Origin: Teichococcus deserti
GTDB taxonomy: Bacteria > Pseudomonadota > Alphaproteobacteria > Acetobacterales > Acetobacteraceae
Direction: 5' to 3'
DNA: 57,464 bases
NCBI RefSeq assembly: GCF_001982615.1
Contig: NZ_MLCO01000021.1
Coordinates: 1-57,464, forward strand
The stretch's first letter is position 1. The number at the start of each line of letters is the position of its first letter. The position numbers and the translations under genes are program-made. Shown here piece after piece: positions 7,495 to 17,248 of this stretch. A model generated the notes under the pieces. That model searched no databases. It was given only the letters and a program-made list of their open reading frames with translations, and had not been told where the DNA came from.

Positions 7495-9117
7495 ATGAGC
7501 GACCTCGCCATGACGCTGCCCGCCCGCCTCGAGCCCCTGGCGCTGGCCCGCGACGCCACCCGCCTGGCCCTGGCCGTCACCGGCGCCTGCGCCGGCCTGG
7601 TGCTGGTCGGGCTCTTCGGCCAGTTCTCCAACCGCTGGCTGGTGGTGGGCCTGCTCGATATCGGCCATGCGCTGATGCTGGCCATCGCGCTGCGCGCCGG
7701 CATGGTGGCGGCGCGCGGCCAGTCCTGGGCCGGCGCCGTGCCGCGGGCCCTGCTGTGCGGGGCTCTGGCGGGGGTGCTGGTCGTGCTGCTGGTGATGGCG
7801 GCACGCGTGGCCAACCTGCGCTGGATGCTGGTGTCGCTGACACCCGTCACCTTGAACCGCGTCGGCTACATGCTGCCGGAGCAGCAGGCGATGCTGCTGC
7901 TGGCCGCCGGTGGCGCCGCGGCCGCCTTGCTCGGCACCGCGCTGGTGCTGCTGCCGCCCAAGGCGCGGCGGCTGCTGATGGGCGCGCTGCTGGGCGTGGT
8001 GCTCGCGGGGCTGTTGCGGGAACTGATCCGCAGCCTGCTGTCCGGCCTCGGCGAGATCGACGGCTGGGCCTTCAGCTATGACGGGCTGCTGCCCGCCGGG
8101 GCGATGGCCGCGGCCGGGATCGGCGCGCTCGCCGCGGCCCGTCCGGGCGCGCGCCACTTCGCCGCGCTGCCATCCCGCGCACGGCTGGCGCTGCAGCTGC
8201 TCTGCCTGGCGCTGCTCCTGCTGCTGCCGGCGGTGACCAATGATTTCGTCGCCCAGGTGATGATGCTGGTCTGCCTCTACACGCTGATGGGGCTGGGCCT
8301 GAATGTCGAGCTCGGCCTCGCCGGCCTGGTCGATCTCGGCTTCGTCGCCTTCTTCGCCGTCGGCGCCTATACCGTCGCGCTGCTGACCGCCGAGACCGCC
8401 GGCGTCGCGCATCTGGGCTTCTTCGCGGCGCTGCCCTTCTCGGTGCTCTTCGCCGCGCTGGCCGGTTTTCTGTTCGGTTTGCCGGTGCTGCGGGTGCGTG
8501 GCGACTATCTGGCCATCGCGACGCTGGGCCTCGGCGAGGTCATCCGCGTCCTGGTGCTGTCCGACATGCTGAAGCCGCTGCTCGGCGGCGCCCAGGGCAT
8601 CGTCGATATCCCCAAGCCGGCGCTGTTCGGCGTCATCCTCGGCAGCCCGACGCGGCTGTTCTACCTGACCGCCGCCTTCGCAGCACTCGCCGGATACTGC
8701 GCGTGGCGGCTGCAGCATTCGGGAATCGGCCGCCGCTGGCTGGCGGTGCGCGAGGATGAGGACGTGGCCCAGGCGCTGGGCATCAACCTCGTCCAGGTCA
8801 AGCTGATGGCCTATACGATCGGCGCCGCCTTCGCGGGGCTGGCGGGCGGGCTGTTCGCCGCCATGGCCGGCTCGGTCTTCCCGCAGAGCTTCCAGCTGCT
8901 GGTCTCGGTGAATGTGCTGGCGGTGCTGGTGGTGGGCGGCATCGGCAGCCTGCCCGGCGTGGTTGTCGGCGCCGCCGCGCTGATCGGCGCGCCGGAGGTG
9001 CTGCGCGACCTCGGTGAGCATCGTTACCTGATCTACGGCCTCGTCATCATCGCCATCGTCCGCTTCAAGCCGGAAGGACTGAGTCCCGCGGCCATCCGCC
9101 AACGGGAGGTCGCATGA
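7495..9117 (+). CDS. livM: Branched-chain amino-acid-type ABC permease (LivM-like), extended N-terminus
   Basis: Second permease subunit, 540 residues against about 320-420 for most LivM proteins. The core lies at about 250-530: TLMGLGLNVELGLAGLVDLGFVAFFAVGAY, LRVRGDYLAIATLGLGEVIR, the RLFYL region, the IGRRWLAVREDEDVAQALGI loop and the SLPGVVVGAAALIG segment. The first roughly 200 residues add several hydrophobic helices rich in Ala and Leu. The start at 7495 is 4 nt after livH. The last four bases overlap livG (ATGA). Confidence 0.9.
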   Translation: MSDLAMTLPARLEPLALARDATRLALAVTGACAGLVLVGLFGQFSNRWLVVGLLDIGHALMLAIALRAGMVAARGQSWAGAVPRALLCGALAGVLVVLLVMAARVANLRWMLVSLTPVTLNRVGYMLPEQQAMLLLAAGGAAAALLGTALVLLPPKARRLLMGALLGVVLAGLLRELIRSLLSGLGEIDGWAFSYDGLLPAGAMAAAGIGALAAARPGARHFAALPSRARLALQLLCLALLLLLPAVTNDFVAQVMMLVCLYTLMGLGLNVELGLAGLVDLGFVAFFAVGAYTVALLTAETAGVAHLGFFAALPFSVLFAALAGFLFGLPVLRVRGDYLAIATLGLGEVIRVLVLSDMLKPLLGGAQGIVDIPKPALFGVILGSPTRLFYLTAAFAALAGYCAWRLQHSGIGRRWLAVREDEDVAQALGINLVQVKLMAYTIGAAFAGLAGGLFAAMAGSVFPQSFQLLVSVNVLAVLVVGGIGSLPGVVVGAAALIGAPEVLRDLGEHRYLIYGLVIIAIVRFKPEGLSPAAIRQREVA

Positions 9118-9913
9118 CCGAGCTGCTGCGTGCGGCGGGCGTCAGCAAGCGCTTCGGCGGGCTGCTCGCGGTGGACCGCGTCAGCCTGGCCATGGCGCCG
9201 GGCGCGATCCATGCGGTGATCGGCCCGAACGGGGCCGGCAAGACCACGCTGTTCAACTGCCTGACCTCCTTCACCCCGCCCAGCGCCGGCGAGATCTGGC
9301 TGCAGGGCGCGCGTATCGACGGGCTGCGGCCCGATCTGGTGGCGGCGCGCGGCATCGCCCGCACTTATCAGAACATCCGCCTTTTCCCCGACCTGACGGC
9401 GCTGGAGAACATCATGGTCGGGCTTGGCGTCAGGCGGCCGGAGACGCTGCTGGGCGCGCTGCTGGCGACGCCGGCGCATCGCGCGACGGTCGCGGCGGTG
9501 GAGGCGCGGGCCCGCGCGCTGCTGCTCGATCTCGGCCTTGGCGGCCGCGGCGACCGGCTGGCGCGGCACCTGTCCTATGGCGACCAGCGCCGACTGGAAA
9601 TCGCCCGTGCCCTGTCGGTGCAGCCCGTCCTGCTGCTGCTGGACGAGCCGGCGGCCGGCATGAACCCGGTGGAGAGCCATGCGATGATGGAGCTGATCGC
9701 CCGCATCCGCGACGAGCACGGCGTCGGCATCCTGCTGATCGAGCATCAGATGCGCGTCGTCATGGGCATTTCCGAGCAGATCCACGTGCTGGACCATGGT
9801 GTCTGCATCGCCGCCGGCACGCCGGCGCAGATCCGCGCCGATCCGGCGGTGATCGCTGCCTATCTCGGTGCGCGGGCGGCCAAGCACGGCATGGACGCGC
9901 TGGAGAAGCGCGC

Positions 9914-9917
<4 letters not shown>
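9114..9917 (+). CDS. livG: ABC transporter ATP-binding protein (LivG-like)
   Basis: Cytoplasmic ATPase of 267 residues. Walker A is GPNGAGKTT (about residues 38-46), the ABC signature is the LSYGDQRRLEIARAL stretch, and Walker B is LLLLDEPAAGMNP. The long insert after Walker A and the LLIEHQMRVVMGISE switch region are typical of LivG. The start ATG overlaps the livM stop (ATGA), and the stop overlaps the livF GTG. Confidence 0.94.
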
Positions 9918-10624
<707 letters not shown>

Positions 10625-10642
10625 GAGAGGACTCCGATCCGC

Positions 10643-11941
10643 ATGCCGAAACCTTTCCATCTCGGCTGGTTCGCCAATTTCACGGCGGGCGAGTGGAACC
10701 ACCCCTTCACGGCCGACACGTCGCCCTGGGACGGCAAGTTCTATGTCGAGATGGCGCAGGCGATGGAGCGCGCCTGCTTCGACTACATCATGCTCGAAGA
10801 CACGCTGATGGTCTCCGAGGCCTGGCGCGGCACTCCCGAGGCCACGCTGCGCCACGCGCTGCAGGCGCCGAAGCATGATCCGCTGCCGCTGGCGGCGATG
10901 ATCGGCGCTGCAACGACCCATCTCGGCGTGGTCGCCACCATGTCGACCATGGCCTACCCGCCCTTCCTGCTGGCGCGGCTGGCCTCGACCATCGACAGCA
11001 TCTGCGGCGGCCGTTTCGGCTGGAACATCGTCACCTCCGGCGAGGATGCGGCGGCGCAGAATTTCGGCATGGACGCGCTGCCGCCGCGCGAGCAGCGCTA
11101 CGCCATGGCCGACGAGTATGTCGATCTGGTCACGCGGCTCTTCGAGTCCTGGGAGCCCGATGCGGTGCTGCGCGACCGCGCCAGCGGCACCTATGCCGAC
11201 TTCCGCAAGGTCCATCCGATCCATTTCGAGGGCAAGTACTTCAAGTGCCGCGGACCGCTGAACACGGTGCGCTCGCCGCAGGGCAAGCCGGTCTATGTCC
11301 AGGCCGGTGGGTCTCCACGCGGGCGGGAGTTCGCCGCCCGCACCGCGGACTCCATCATCGCGACCGCCAACGGTCCCCAAGGCATGAAGTGGTATCGCGA
11401 CGATGTCCGCGCCCGTGCCGTCAAGGCGGGCAGGGACCCCGACAGCATCAAGGTGCTGTTCCTCGTCTATCCGGTGGTCGGCGAGACCACCGCCGAGGCC
11501 GAAGCCAGGTACCAGCGCCGTGTCACCGCCCCCGACTTCGTCGAGTCCGCGCTGGCCAGCATCGGCACCGTCACCGACATCGACTTTTCCCGGTTCGACC
11601 TCGATGCCGAGCTGCCGCGCCTGACCACCAATGGCGAGCAGGGGTCGCTCGACAAGTTCGCGCAATGGGGCAGCGGCAAGACGCTGCGCCAGCTGGCCTC
11701 CGAGCGCTTCGACGGCGGGCTGCGCCTGGTCGGCACGCCGGACGAGGTCGCGGAAATGATGGGCGATGCCATGGCCGAGATTGGCGGCGACGGCTTCCTG
11801 ATCAGCACGCCCTTCCAGCGCAGCAGCCGCCGCACGGTGATGGAGGTCACCGAGGGGCTGGTGCCGGCGTTGCAGCGCCGCGGCCTGACCCGAAGCCGCT
11901 ACGCGCATCGCCTGCTGCGCGACACGCTGCGCGAATTCTGA
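10643..11941 (+). CDS. Flavin-dependent monooxygenase, NtaA/SnaA/DszA family
   Basis: LLM-class monooxygenase of 432 residues, 18 nt downstream of livF. Signatures are FHLGWFANFTAGEW near the start, CGGRFGWNIVTSGEDAAAQN, and GPLNTVRSPQGKPVYVQAGG. The family oxidises substrates such as nitrilotriacetate, EDTA, pristinamycin and dibenzothiophene sulfone with reduced FMN made elsewhere. A purine-rich ribosome site (gagagagga) precedes the ATG. Co-transcription with a Liv-type importer suggests that its substrate is the transported compound. It resembles its downstream neighbour only at family level, so they probably act on different substrates or steps. Confidence 0.9.
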   Translation: MPKPFHLGWFANFTAGEWNHPFTADTSPWDGKFYVEMAQAMERACFDYIMLEDTLMVSEAWRGTPEATLRHALQAPKHDPLPLAAMIGAATTHLGVVATMSTMAYPPFLLARLASTIDSICGGRFGWNIVTSGEDAAAQNFGMDALPPREQRYAMADEYVDLVTRLFESWEPDAVLRDRASGTYADFRKVHPIHFEGKYFKCRGPLNTVRSPQGKPVYVQAGGSPRGREFAARTADSIIATANGPQGMKWYRDDVRARAVKAGRDPDSIKVLFLVYPVVGETTAEAEARYQRRVTAPDFVESALASIGTVTDIDFSRFDLDAELPRLTTNGEQGSLDKFAQWGSGKTLRQLASERFDGGLRLVGTPDEVAEMMGDAMAEIGGDGFLISTPFQRSSRRTVMEVTEGLVPALQRRGLTRSRYAHRLLRDTLREF

Positions 11942-11960
11942 CCGGCTGGGAGATGGAGCG

Positions 11961-13277
11961 ATGACCCCGCGACAGATGCATCTGGTGGCCTTCCTGATGA
12001 CCGGCCCGACCTGCCACCACCATGGCGCCTGGCGGCATCCGGAATCCAATGTCGACGACCTGCTGGACCCCTCGCGCTACGAGCACATCGCCCGCGTGCT
12101 GGAGGCAGGAAAATTCGACGCGCTGTTCTTCGCCGATATCCTCGGCCTCTACGATCTCTATGAGGGGAAATACGACACCATGGTCGGCCGCGGCGGGCAG
12201 GTCTGCCTGCTCGACCCGGCGGTGATCCTGCCGATCATGGCGCGGGTGACCAGCCGCATCGGCCTCGGCCTGACCTACTCCTCCACCTTCAACCATCCAT
12301 ATCAGGTGGCACGGATGCTCTCGACGCTCGACCATATGAGCCATGGCCGTGCTGCCTGGAATGTGGTGGCCTCCACCAGCACGCTGGAGGCGCGCAACTT
12401 CGGCATGAAGGACATACCGAGCCGCGCCCAGCGCTACGACCGTGCCGACGAGGTGCTGGAGGCCTGCTGGGCCCTCTGGGACAGCTGGGACGAGGGGGCG
12501 CTGCTGCTGGACAAGGCCTCGGGACAATTCGCCGATCCCGCCCGAATCCACTATGCCGATTATAAAGGGCAGTGGATACGCACGCGTGGCCCGCTGACCG
12601 CGCCGCGTTCGCCGCAGGGGCGGCCGGTGATCATGCAGGCCGGCAGCTCCGAACGCGGTCGCGACTTCGGCGCCCGCTGGGGAGAGATCATTTTCACCCT
12701 GCAGCATGAAAAAGCCGACATGCAGGATTTCTACGCCGACTTCAAAGGGCGTATGGAAAAATTCGGGCGGGCACCTGATCAATGCGTGGTGCTGCCTTCG
12801 ATCGACGTGGTGATCGGCGCGACCGAGTCCATCGCGCGGGAGCAGGCCGATTACGTCAACAGTCTGGTCGACACAAAGCTCGGCATGGCGCAGATCTCCG
12901 GCCATATCGGCATCGACCTGTCGAAGCTCGATCCCGAGCAGCCGCTCTCCGACATCATCGTCGAGGAAGGCTCGCGCGGCTCCTTCGACGTCATCCTGCA
13001 AGGCACGAAGCGCGAGGGGCTGACGCTGGGCGAGGCCGCGCGCCGCTTCGCCACCAGCGAGCTCTGCCCGCAGCTGGTCGGCACGCCCGAGAGCATCGCC
13101 GACCGGCTGATCGACCTGTTTGAAAGCCATGCCTGCGACGGCTTCGTCCTGACGCCGACGACATTTCCCGGCATGTACGAGCAGTTCTGTCGCAGCGTGG
13201 TGCCGATTCTGCAGCAGCGTGGCGTCTTCCGGCGGGATTATGCCGGCGCCACGCTGCGCGAGCATCTGCGCGGCTAG
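11961..13277 (+). CDS. Flavin-dependent monooxygenase, NtaA/SnaA/DszA family
   Basis: Third NtaA/SnaA/DszA-type enzyme in the window, 438 residues, last gene of the Liv operon. It starts MTPRQMHLVAFLMTGPTCHH, a form common in the branch that acts on heterocycles. It also shows GLGLTYSSTFNHPYQVARM, HGRAAWNVVASTSTLEARN and GPLTAPRSPQGRPVIMQAGS. A GGAGATGGAG site lies just before the ATG. Its TAG stop is part of the palindrome CTAG (13274-13277), which also gives the stop of the convergent ATPase gene. Confidence 0.9.
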   Translation: MTPRQMHLVAFLMTGPTCHHHGAWRHPESNVDDLLDPSRYEHIARVLEAGKFDALFFADILGLYDLYEGKYDTMVGRGGQVCLLDPAVILPIMARVTSRIGLGLTYSSTFNHPYQVARMLSTLDHMSHGRAAWNVVASTSTLEARNFGMKDIPSRAQRYDRADEVLEACWALWDSWDEGALLLDKASGQFADPARIHYADYKGQWIRTRGPLTAPRSPQGRPVIMQAGSSERGRDFGARWGEIIFTLQHEKADMQDFYADFKGRMEKFGRAPDQCVVLPSIDVVIGATESIAREQADYVNSLVDTKLGMAQISGHIGIDLSKLDPEQPLSDIIVEEGSRGSFDVILQGTKREGLTLGEAARRFATSELCPQLVGTPESIADRLIDLFESHACDGFVLTPTTFPGMYEQFCRSVVPILQQRGVFRRDYAGATLREHLRG

Positions 13278-14350
13278 TTCACCACAGCGATCTGCTGCGG
13301 ATCGATTTCCAGCCAGACGCTTTCACCCACCTCATGCACCTGCAGCGGTGGCGCGGTGACGCGCAGCTTCAGGCCGCTCGCCTCCGGATGCACGATATAG
13401 TCCCAGGACTCGCCCAGATAGGTGCGCTGGGCGACGGTGGCCGCCAGCAGCGGCACCCCGTCGCGTCCCGTGGCCGGGCGGCCGCGATGCAGCGCCATGC
13501 CCTGCGGCCGCAGCGACAGCAGGATCGGCTGCGAGGAGGCGGGCATGCTGCCCGGGATCTGGTCGGAGCGCAGGGCGAAGCCGTCCAGCCCGACCTCGCC
13601 ATTGGCGAAGCGGCCCTCGATCAGGTTGGTGCGGCCGATGAAGCCGGCGACGAAGCGGGTGCGCGGCCGGGTGTAGATGACATGCGGCGCGTCCACCTGC
13701 TCGATCCGCCCGCCCTGCATCACCGCGATGCGGTCGGCCGTCGCCATGGCCTCGGCCTGGTCATGGGTGACATAGACGGTGGTGAAGCGGAACTCGTCAT
13801 GCAGCCGGCGGATCTCGAAGCGCATCTCCTCGCGCAGATTGGCGTCGAGGTTGGACAGCGGCTCGTCCAGCAGCAGCACGGCCGGCTGCACCACGATGGC
13901 GCGGGCCAGGGCCACGCGCTGCTGCTGCCCGCCCGAGAGCTCGGCCGGGTAGCGGTCGGCCAGATGCGCCATCTGCACCACCTCGAGGATGCGCTTGACC
14001 TTGGCGCGCACCTCCTCCTTCGGCAGCTTCTTCAGGGTCAGGCCGAAGCCGACATTCTCGGCGACGGTCATGTTCGGCCAGATGGCATAGCTCTGGAAGA
14101 TCATCGACATGCCGCGCTTCTCCGGCGGCAGCACCGCGCCAGGGGCGGAGAGCACCTGGCCGTTCAGCGTGATGCTGCCCGAGGTCGGCTCGACGAAGCC
14201 GGCGATCATGCGCAGCGTCGTCGTCTTGCCGCAGCCCGAGGGGCCGAGCAGCGAGACGAATTCCCCTTCCTCCAGCGTCAGGTCGACGTCGTCCACCACC
14301 TTCAGCTTGCCATAGGCCTTGCCGAGGCCCTTCAGGGTCAGACGGGGCAT
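13274..14350 (-). CDS. ABC transporter ATP-binding protein, ferric/polyamine (FbpC/PotA) type
   Basis: Cytoplasmic ATPase of 358 residues. Walker A is GPSGCGKTT, the Q-loop is IFQSYAIWPNMTV, the signature is LSGGQQQRVALARA, and Walker B is LLLLDEPLSNLDA followed by VYVTHDQAEA. The C-terminal 120 residues form the TOBE-type regulatory domain (ILLSLRPQGMALHRG). It is the last gene of the minus-strand operon that begins at the enoyl-CoA hydratase. It powers the fused permease just upstream, from which it is separated by 4 nt. Confidence 0.92.
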   Translation of the reverse strand: MPRLTLKGLGKAYGKLKVVDDVDLTLEEGEFVSLLGPSGCGKTTTLRMIAGFVEPTSGSITLNGQVLSAPGAVLPPEKRGMSMIFQSYAIWPNMTVAENVGFGLTLKKLPKEEVRAKVKRILEVVQMAHLADRYPAELSGGQQQRVALARAIVVQPAVLLLDEPLSNLDANLREEMRFEIRRLHDEFRFTTVYVTHDQAEAMATADRIAVMQGGRIEQVDAPHVIYTRPRTRFVAGFIGRTNLIEGRFANGEVGLDGFALRSDQIPGSMPASSQPILLSLRPQGMALHRGRPATGRDGVPLLAATVAQRTYLGESWDYIVHPEASGLKLRVTAPPLQVHEVGESVWLEIDPQQIAVVN

Positions 14351-14354
14351 GGGG

Positions 14355-16100
14355 TCAGTTCCTCCGCAGCATGAAGTCGCGGCCGGCCAGCTTCATGCCG
14401 ATGCCGACAAGGATCAGGGTGATGGCGAGCAGCAGGCCGCCGAAAGCCGAGAGCACCTCGAAATTGCCTGCTTCGCTCAGGTCGTAGAGCAGCACGGCCA
14501 TGGTGCGGGTGCGCGGCCCGACCAGGAAGACGGCAGAAGACAGCTCGCGCGAGGCGACGATGAAGACGATCAGCCAGCCGCCCAGCAGGCTGCGCCGGAT
14601 CAGCGGCGCGGTGATGCGGGCCACCGTCATCAGCCGGCCGCCGCCCAGGATGCGCGAGGCCTCCTCCATCTCCGGATGCACCGAGCGCACCGCGGCCGAG
14701 GCATTGGCGAAGGCGATCGGCAGGAAGCGCGCGGTGAAGGCCAGGATGATGATCAGCGCCGTGCCGTAGAGCGCCAGCGGCGGCGCGGCATAGGCGGCGT
14801 AGAAGCCGATCGCCATGACGATGCCGGGGATGACGAAGGGCGCCATCGCCAGGAAGCCCAGCGCCGAGCCGAAGGGCACCAGCTTGCGGGTAACGATATA
14901 GGCCACCAGCACGGCGATCAGCACCGCCGCGGTCGCCGCCGTCGCTGAGTACCACAGGGTGTTCCAGATCGAGCTCAGCGCCATCTCGTGGCGGAACAAC
15001 AGATAGGTGTAGTTGTCGAAGGTGAAGTTGCCCGGCGCCAGCAGCCCGCGCCCCCAGGCCTTGGCGAAGGAGGATTGCAGCAGCACCGCGACCGGCATGA
15101 CCACGGCCATCGAGCCGACGATCGCGCAATAGGCGAAGACCGGCCAGCGCCAGACGCCCAGGCGGATGATGCGCCGCTCGCCGCCCTTGCCGGTCTGCGA
15201 GACATAGCCTTTCCGCGCCAGCAGCAGTTTTTGCGCCAGGATGATGCCGACGGTGATCAGCAGCAGCGGCATGGCATAAGCGGCGGCGACCTCGACCCGC
15301 ACCGGATATTCGAAGAACTGCCAGAGCTGCGTCGTCACCACGTTGATCCGCGCCGGGATGCCGATGATGGCCGGCGTGCCGAACAGCGCGATGGTCTCCA
15401 GGAAGACGACGATGGTGCCGCCCAGGATCGCCGGCCAGACCAGCGGCAGCGTGACCCGCCGCGTTGCCGTCATGGTGCCGGCGCCGAGGATGTTCGCCGC
15501 ATCCTCCATCTCCGACGAGATCAGGTCGAGCGCGGACTTGACGAAGATGAAGATCAGCGGGAAGGAATGCAGCGCGATGACCAGCGCCAGGCCAGGGAAG
15601 CTGTAGACATTGACCAGCGCCCCCTCCGCCCCCGTCACCCAGCGCCAGGCCTGGTTGATGAAGCCGGAATTCGGCCCGGCCAGCAGGATCCAGCCGACGG
15701 CGCCGAGATAGGGCGGCATGATGAAGGCACCCATCACCGCCGCCCAGGTCAGCCCCTTGCCCGGCATGTCGGTGCGCGACACCGCCCAGGCCATCGGCAC
15801 CGCGAAGACCGCCGCCAGCAGCGCCGAGGACGTCCCCAGGATCAGCGAATTGCCCAGCGCCTCCAGGTAGCGCACCCGGCCATAGGCGGTCGCGTAGTTG
15901 CTGAGGGTGAAGGCGCCGGTCCCCTGCTGCTCGAAGCTGACGACCAGCAGCTTGCCGATCGGCACCGCCACCAGGAACAGCAGGATCAGCACCAGCAGCA
16001 GCCAGAGCAGGTTGGAGGGCTCGAGATAGCGCAGCCGCGTCAGCACGCCGGGCGGGCGCGCCTCGATGGCCGGCTTGGGCAGGGTCACGGTCTCGGTCAT
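14355..16100 (-). CDS. ABC permease, fused two-domain FbpB type
   Basis: Inner-membrane permease of 581 residues made of two homologous six-helix halves, the organisation of FbpB/SfuB. Each half has an EAA-type coupling loop. The first contains SSEMEDAANILGAGTMTATR. The second contains HPEMEEASRILGGGRLMTVA. FbpB-type importers take up ferric iron, but the same architecture carries thiamine, phosphonates and polyamines, so the ligand here is open. It is encoded between two tandem receptors and the ATPase. Confidence 0.92.
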   Translation of the reverse strand: MTETVTLPKPAIEARPPGVLTRLRYLEPSNLLWLLLVLILLFLVAVPIGKLLVVSFEQQGTGAFTLSNYATAYGRVRYLEALGNSLILGTSSALLAAVFAVPMAWAVSRTDMPGKGLTWAAVMGAFIMPPYLGAVGWILLAGPNSGFINQAWRWVTGAEGALVNVYSFPGLALVIALHSFPLIFIFVKSALDLISSEMEDAANILGAGTMTATRRVTLPLVWPAILGGTIVVFLETIALFGTPAIIGIPARINVVTTQLWQFFEYPVRVEVAAAYAMPLLLITVGIILAQKLLLARKGYVSQTGKGGERRIIRLGVWRWPVFAYCAIVGSMAVVMPVAVLLQSSFAKAWGRGLLAPGNFTFDNYTYLLFRHEMALSSIWNTLWYSATAATAAVLIAVLVAYIVTRKLVPFGSALGFLAMAPFVIPGIVMAIGFYAAYAAPPLALYGTALIIILAFTARFLPIAFANASAAVRSVHPEMEEASRILGGGRLMTVARITAPLIRRSLLGGWLIVFIVASRELSSAVFLVGPRTRTMAVLLYDLSEAGNFEVLSAFGGLLLAITLILVGIGMKLAGRDFMLRRN

Positions 16101-16134
16101 GCGCCGGCGGATCCTTTTGCGGCGGGGCCTGAGG

Positions 16135-17184
16135 TCAGATGCCGAAGGTGTCGCGCCATTGCTCTTTCACCTCCGGCACGCCCTTCTCGATCTCCTCCGG
16201 CGTCGGCATGATCACCTTGACCTGCTCGAGCGGGCGCGAGCCCTCCGGCGGCGGCACGTCGGCGCGCAGCGATTCGTTGAAGAAGGCGCGGGTCACACGG
16301 AAATATTCGGGCCCCGTGGCGAATTCCATGAACAGCTTGGCCGCGTTGGGATGCGGCGCGTTCTTCTGGATGCAGCTGGGCGAGGGCACCACCACGGTGC
16401 CGTCCTCCGGATAGATCAGCGACAGCGGATTGCCGCGCGACATGCTGAGCAGCGTGCTGGCCGAGGGAATCGCCACGCCGATGCTGCGCTCGCCGGCATT
16501 CAGCGTCGTCACCGGATCGATCGAGGAGCGGCCGATCTGCGGCCGGTTTTTTTCCAGTGCCTTGAAGTAATCCCAGCCATAGAGCTTGCGCAGCAGCACC
16601 GCCCAGGCACCGATGGCGCCGCTATAGCCGGGATGGCCGACGGCGAGCTGGTCGCGCCAGCGCGCCTCGGTCAACGCTTTCCAGCTTTTCGGCGCATCGG
16701 CCTCCGACACGCGGTCGTTGCGCCGCGCCAGCAGATGCACGCCGATATAGAAGACGTGGAAATGGTCCTCGGGGTCGCCCGCCTTGCGGACGAATTCGAG
16801 CAGCCCGTCGGCATTCTTCGGCCGGTATGCCAGCAGCCGCCCTTCGCGCTTCAGGAAGGAGGAATGGCTGTAGTCAGTGGAGCTCAGCACGTCGCATTGC
16901 GCGATGCCGGCGCGCATGTCCTGCGCCAGCCGCTGGAAGGCTACCTGCGAGGTGCTGCGCACCACATTGACCTTCACCCCCGGATAGCGCTCGGTGAAGG
17001 CCTTGCCCACGGCCTCGCAGGGCTCGGCGCTGAGCTGCCCGGCATACCAGGTCATCTCGCCCTCGCGCCGGGCGGCACCGTAGAGCTCCTGCTCATGCGG
17101 CGGCAATTCGGCGGCGCCCGCGCGCGGCGTGGCGCCGATGATGGCGGCGGCTGCCAGCAGCCCGCGCCTCCCCACTCCCGTCAT
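16135..17184 (-). CDS. ABC substrate-binding protein, family 1 (FbpA-like), copy A
   Basis: Periplasmic receptor of 349 residues. The ATG at 17184 has a strong AGGAGGAG site and opens with a twin-arginine-like leader (GRRGLLAAAAIIGA). The mature part has MTWYAGQLSAEPCEAVGKAF, FQRLAQDMRAGIAQCDVLSS and PNAAKLFMEF, typical of family 1 solute-binding proteins. It is a clear paralogue of the next receptor upstream. Both end in WRDTFGI. A longer open frame reaching 17460 runs into the neighbouring gene and is rejected. Confidence 0.88.
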   Translation of the reverse strand: MTGVGRRGLLAAAAIIGATPRAGAAELPPHEQELYGAARREGEMTWYAGQLSAEPCEAVGKAFTERYPGVKVNVVRSTSQVAFQRLAQDMRAGIAQCDVLSSTDYSHSSFLKREGRLLAYRPKNADGLLEFVRKAGDPEDHFHVFYIGVHLLARRNDRVSEADAPKSWKALTEARWRDQLAVGHPGYSGAIGAWAVLLRKLYGWDYFKALEKNRPQIGRSSIDPVTTLNAGERSIGVAIPSASTLLSMSRGNPLSLIYPEDGTVVVPSPSCIQKNAPHPNAAKLFMEFATGPEYFRVTRAFFNESLRADVPPPEGSRPLEQVKVIMPTPEEIEKGVPEVKEQWRDTFGI

Positions 17185-17248
17185 CCCCTCCTCCTTTTTT
17201 TCTCCTGGGTCGCCCGCCTCGTTGGGCGGGCGGCGGCGTATCGCGAGC

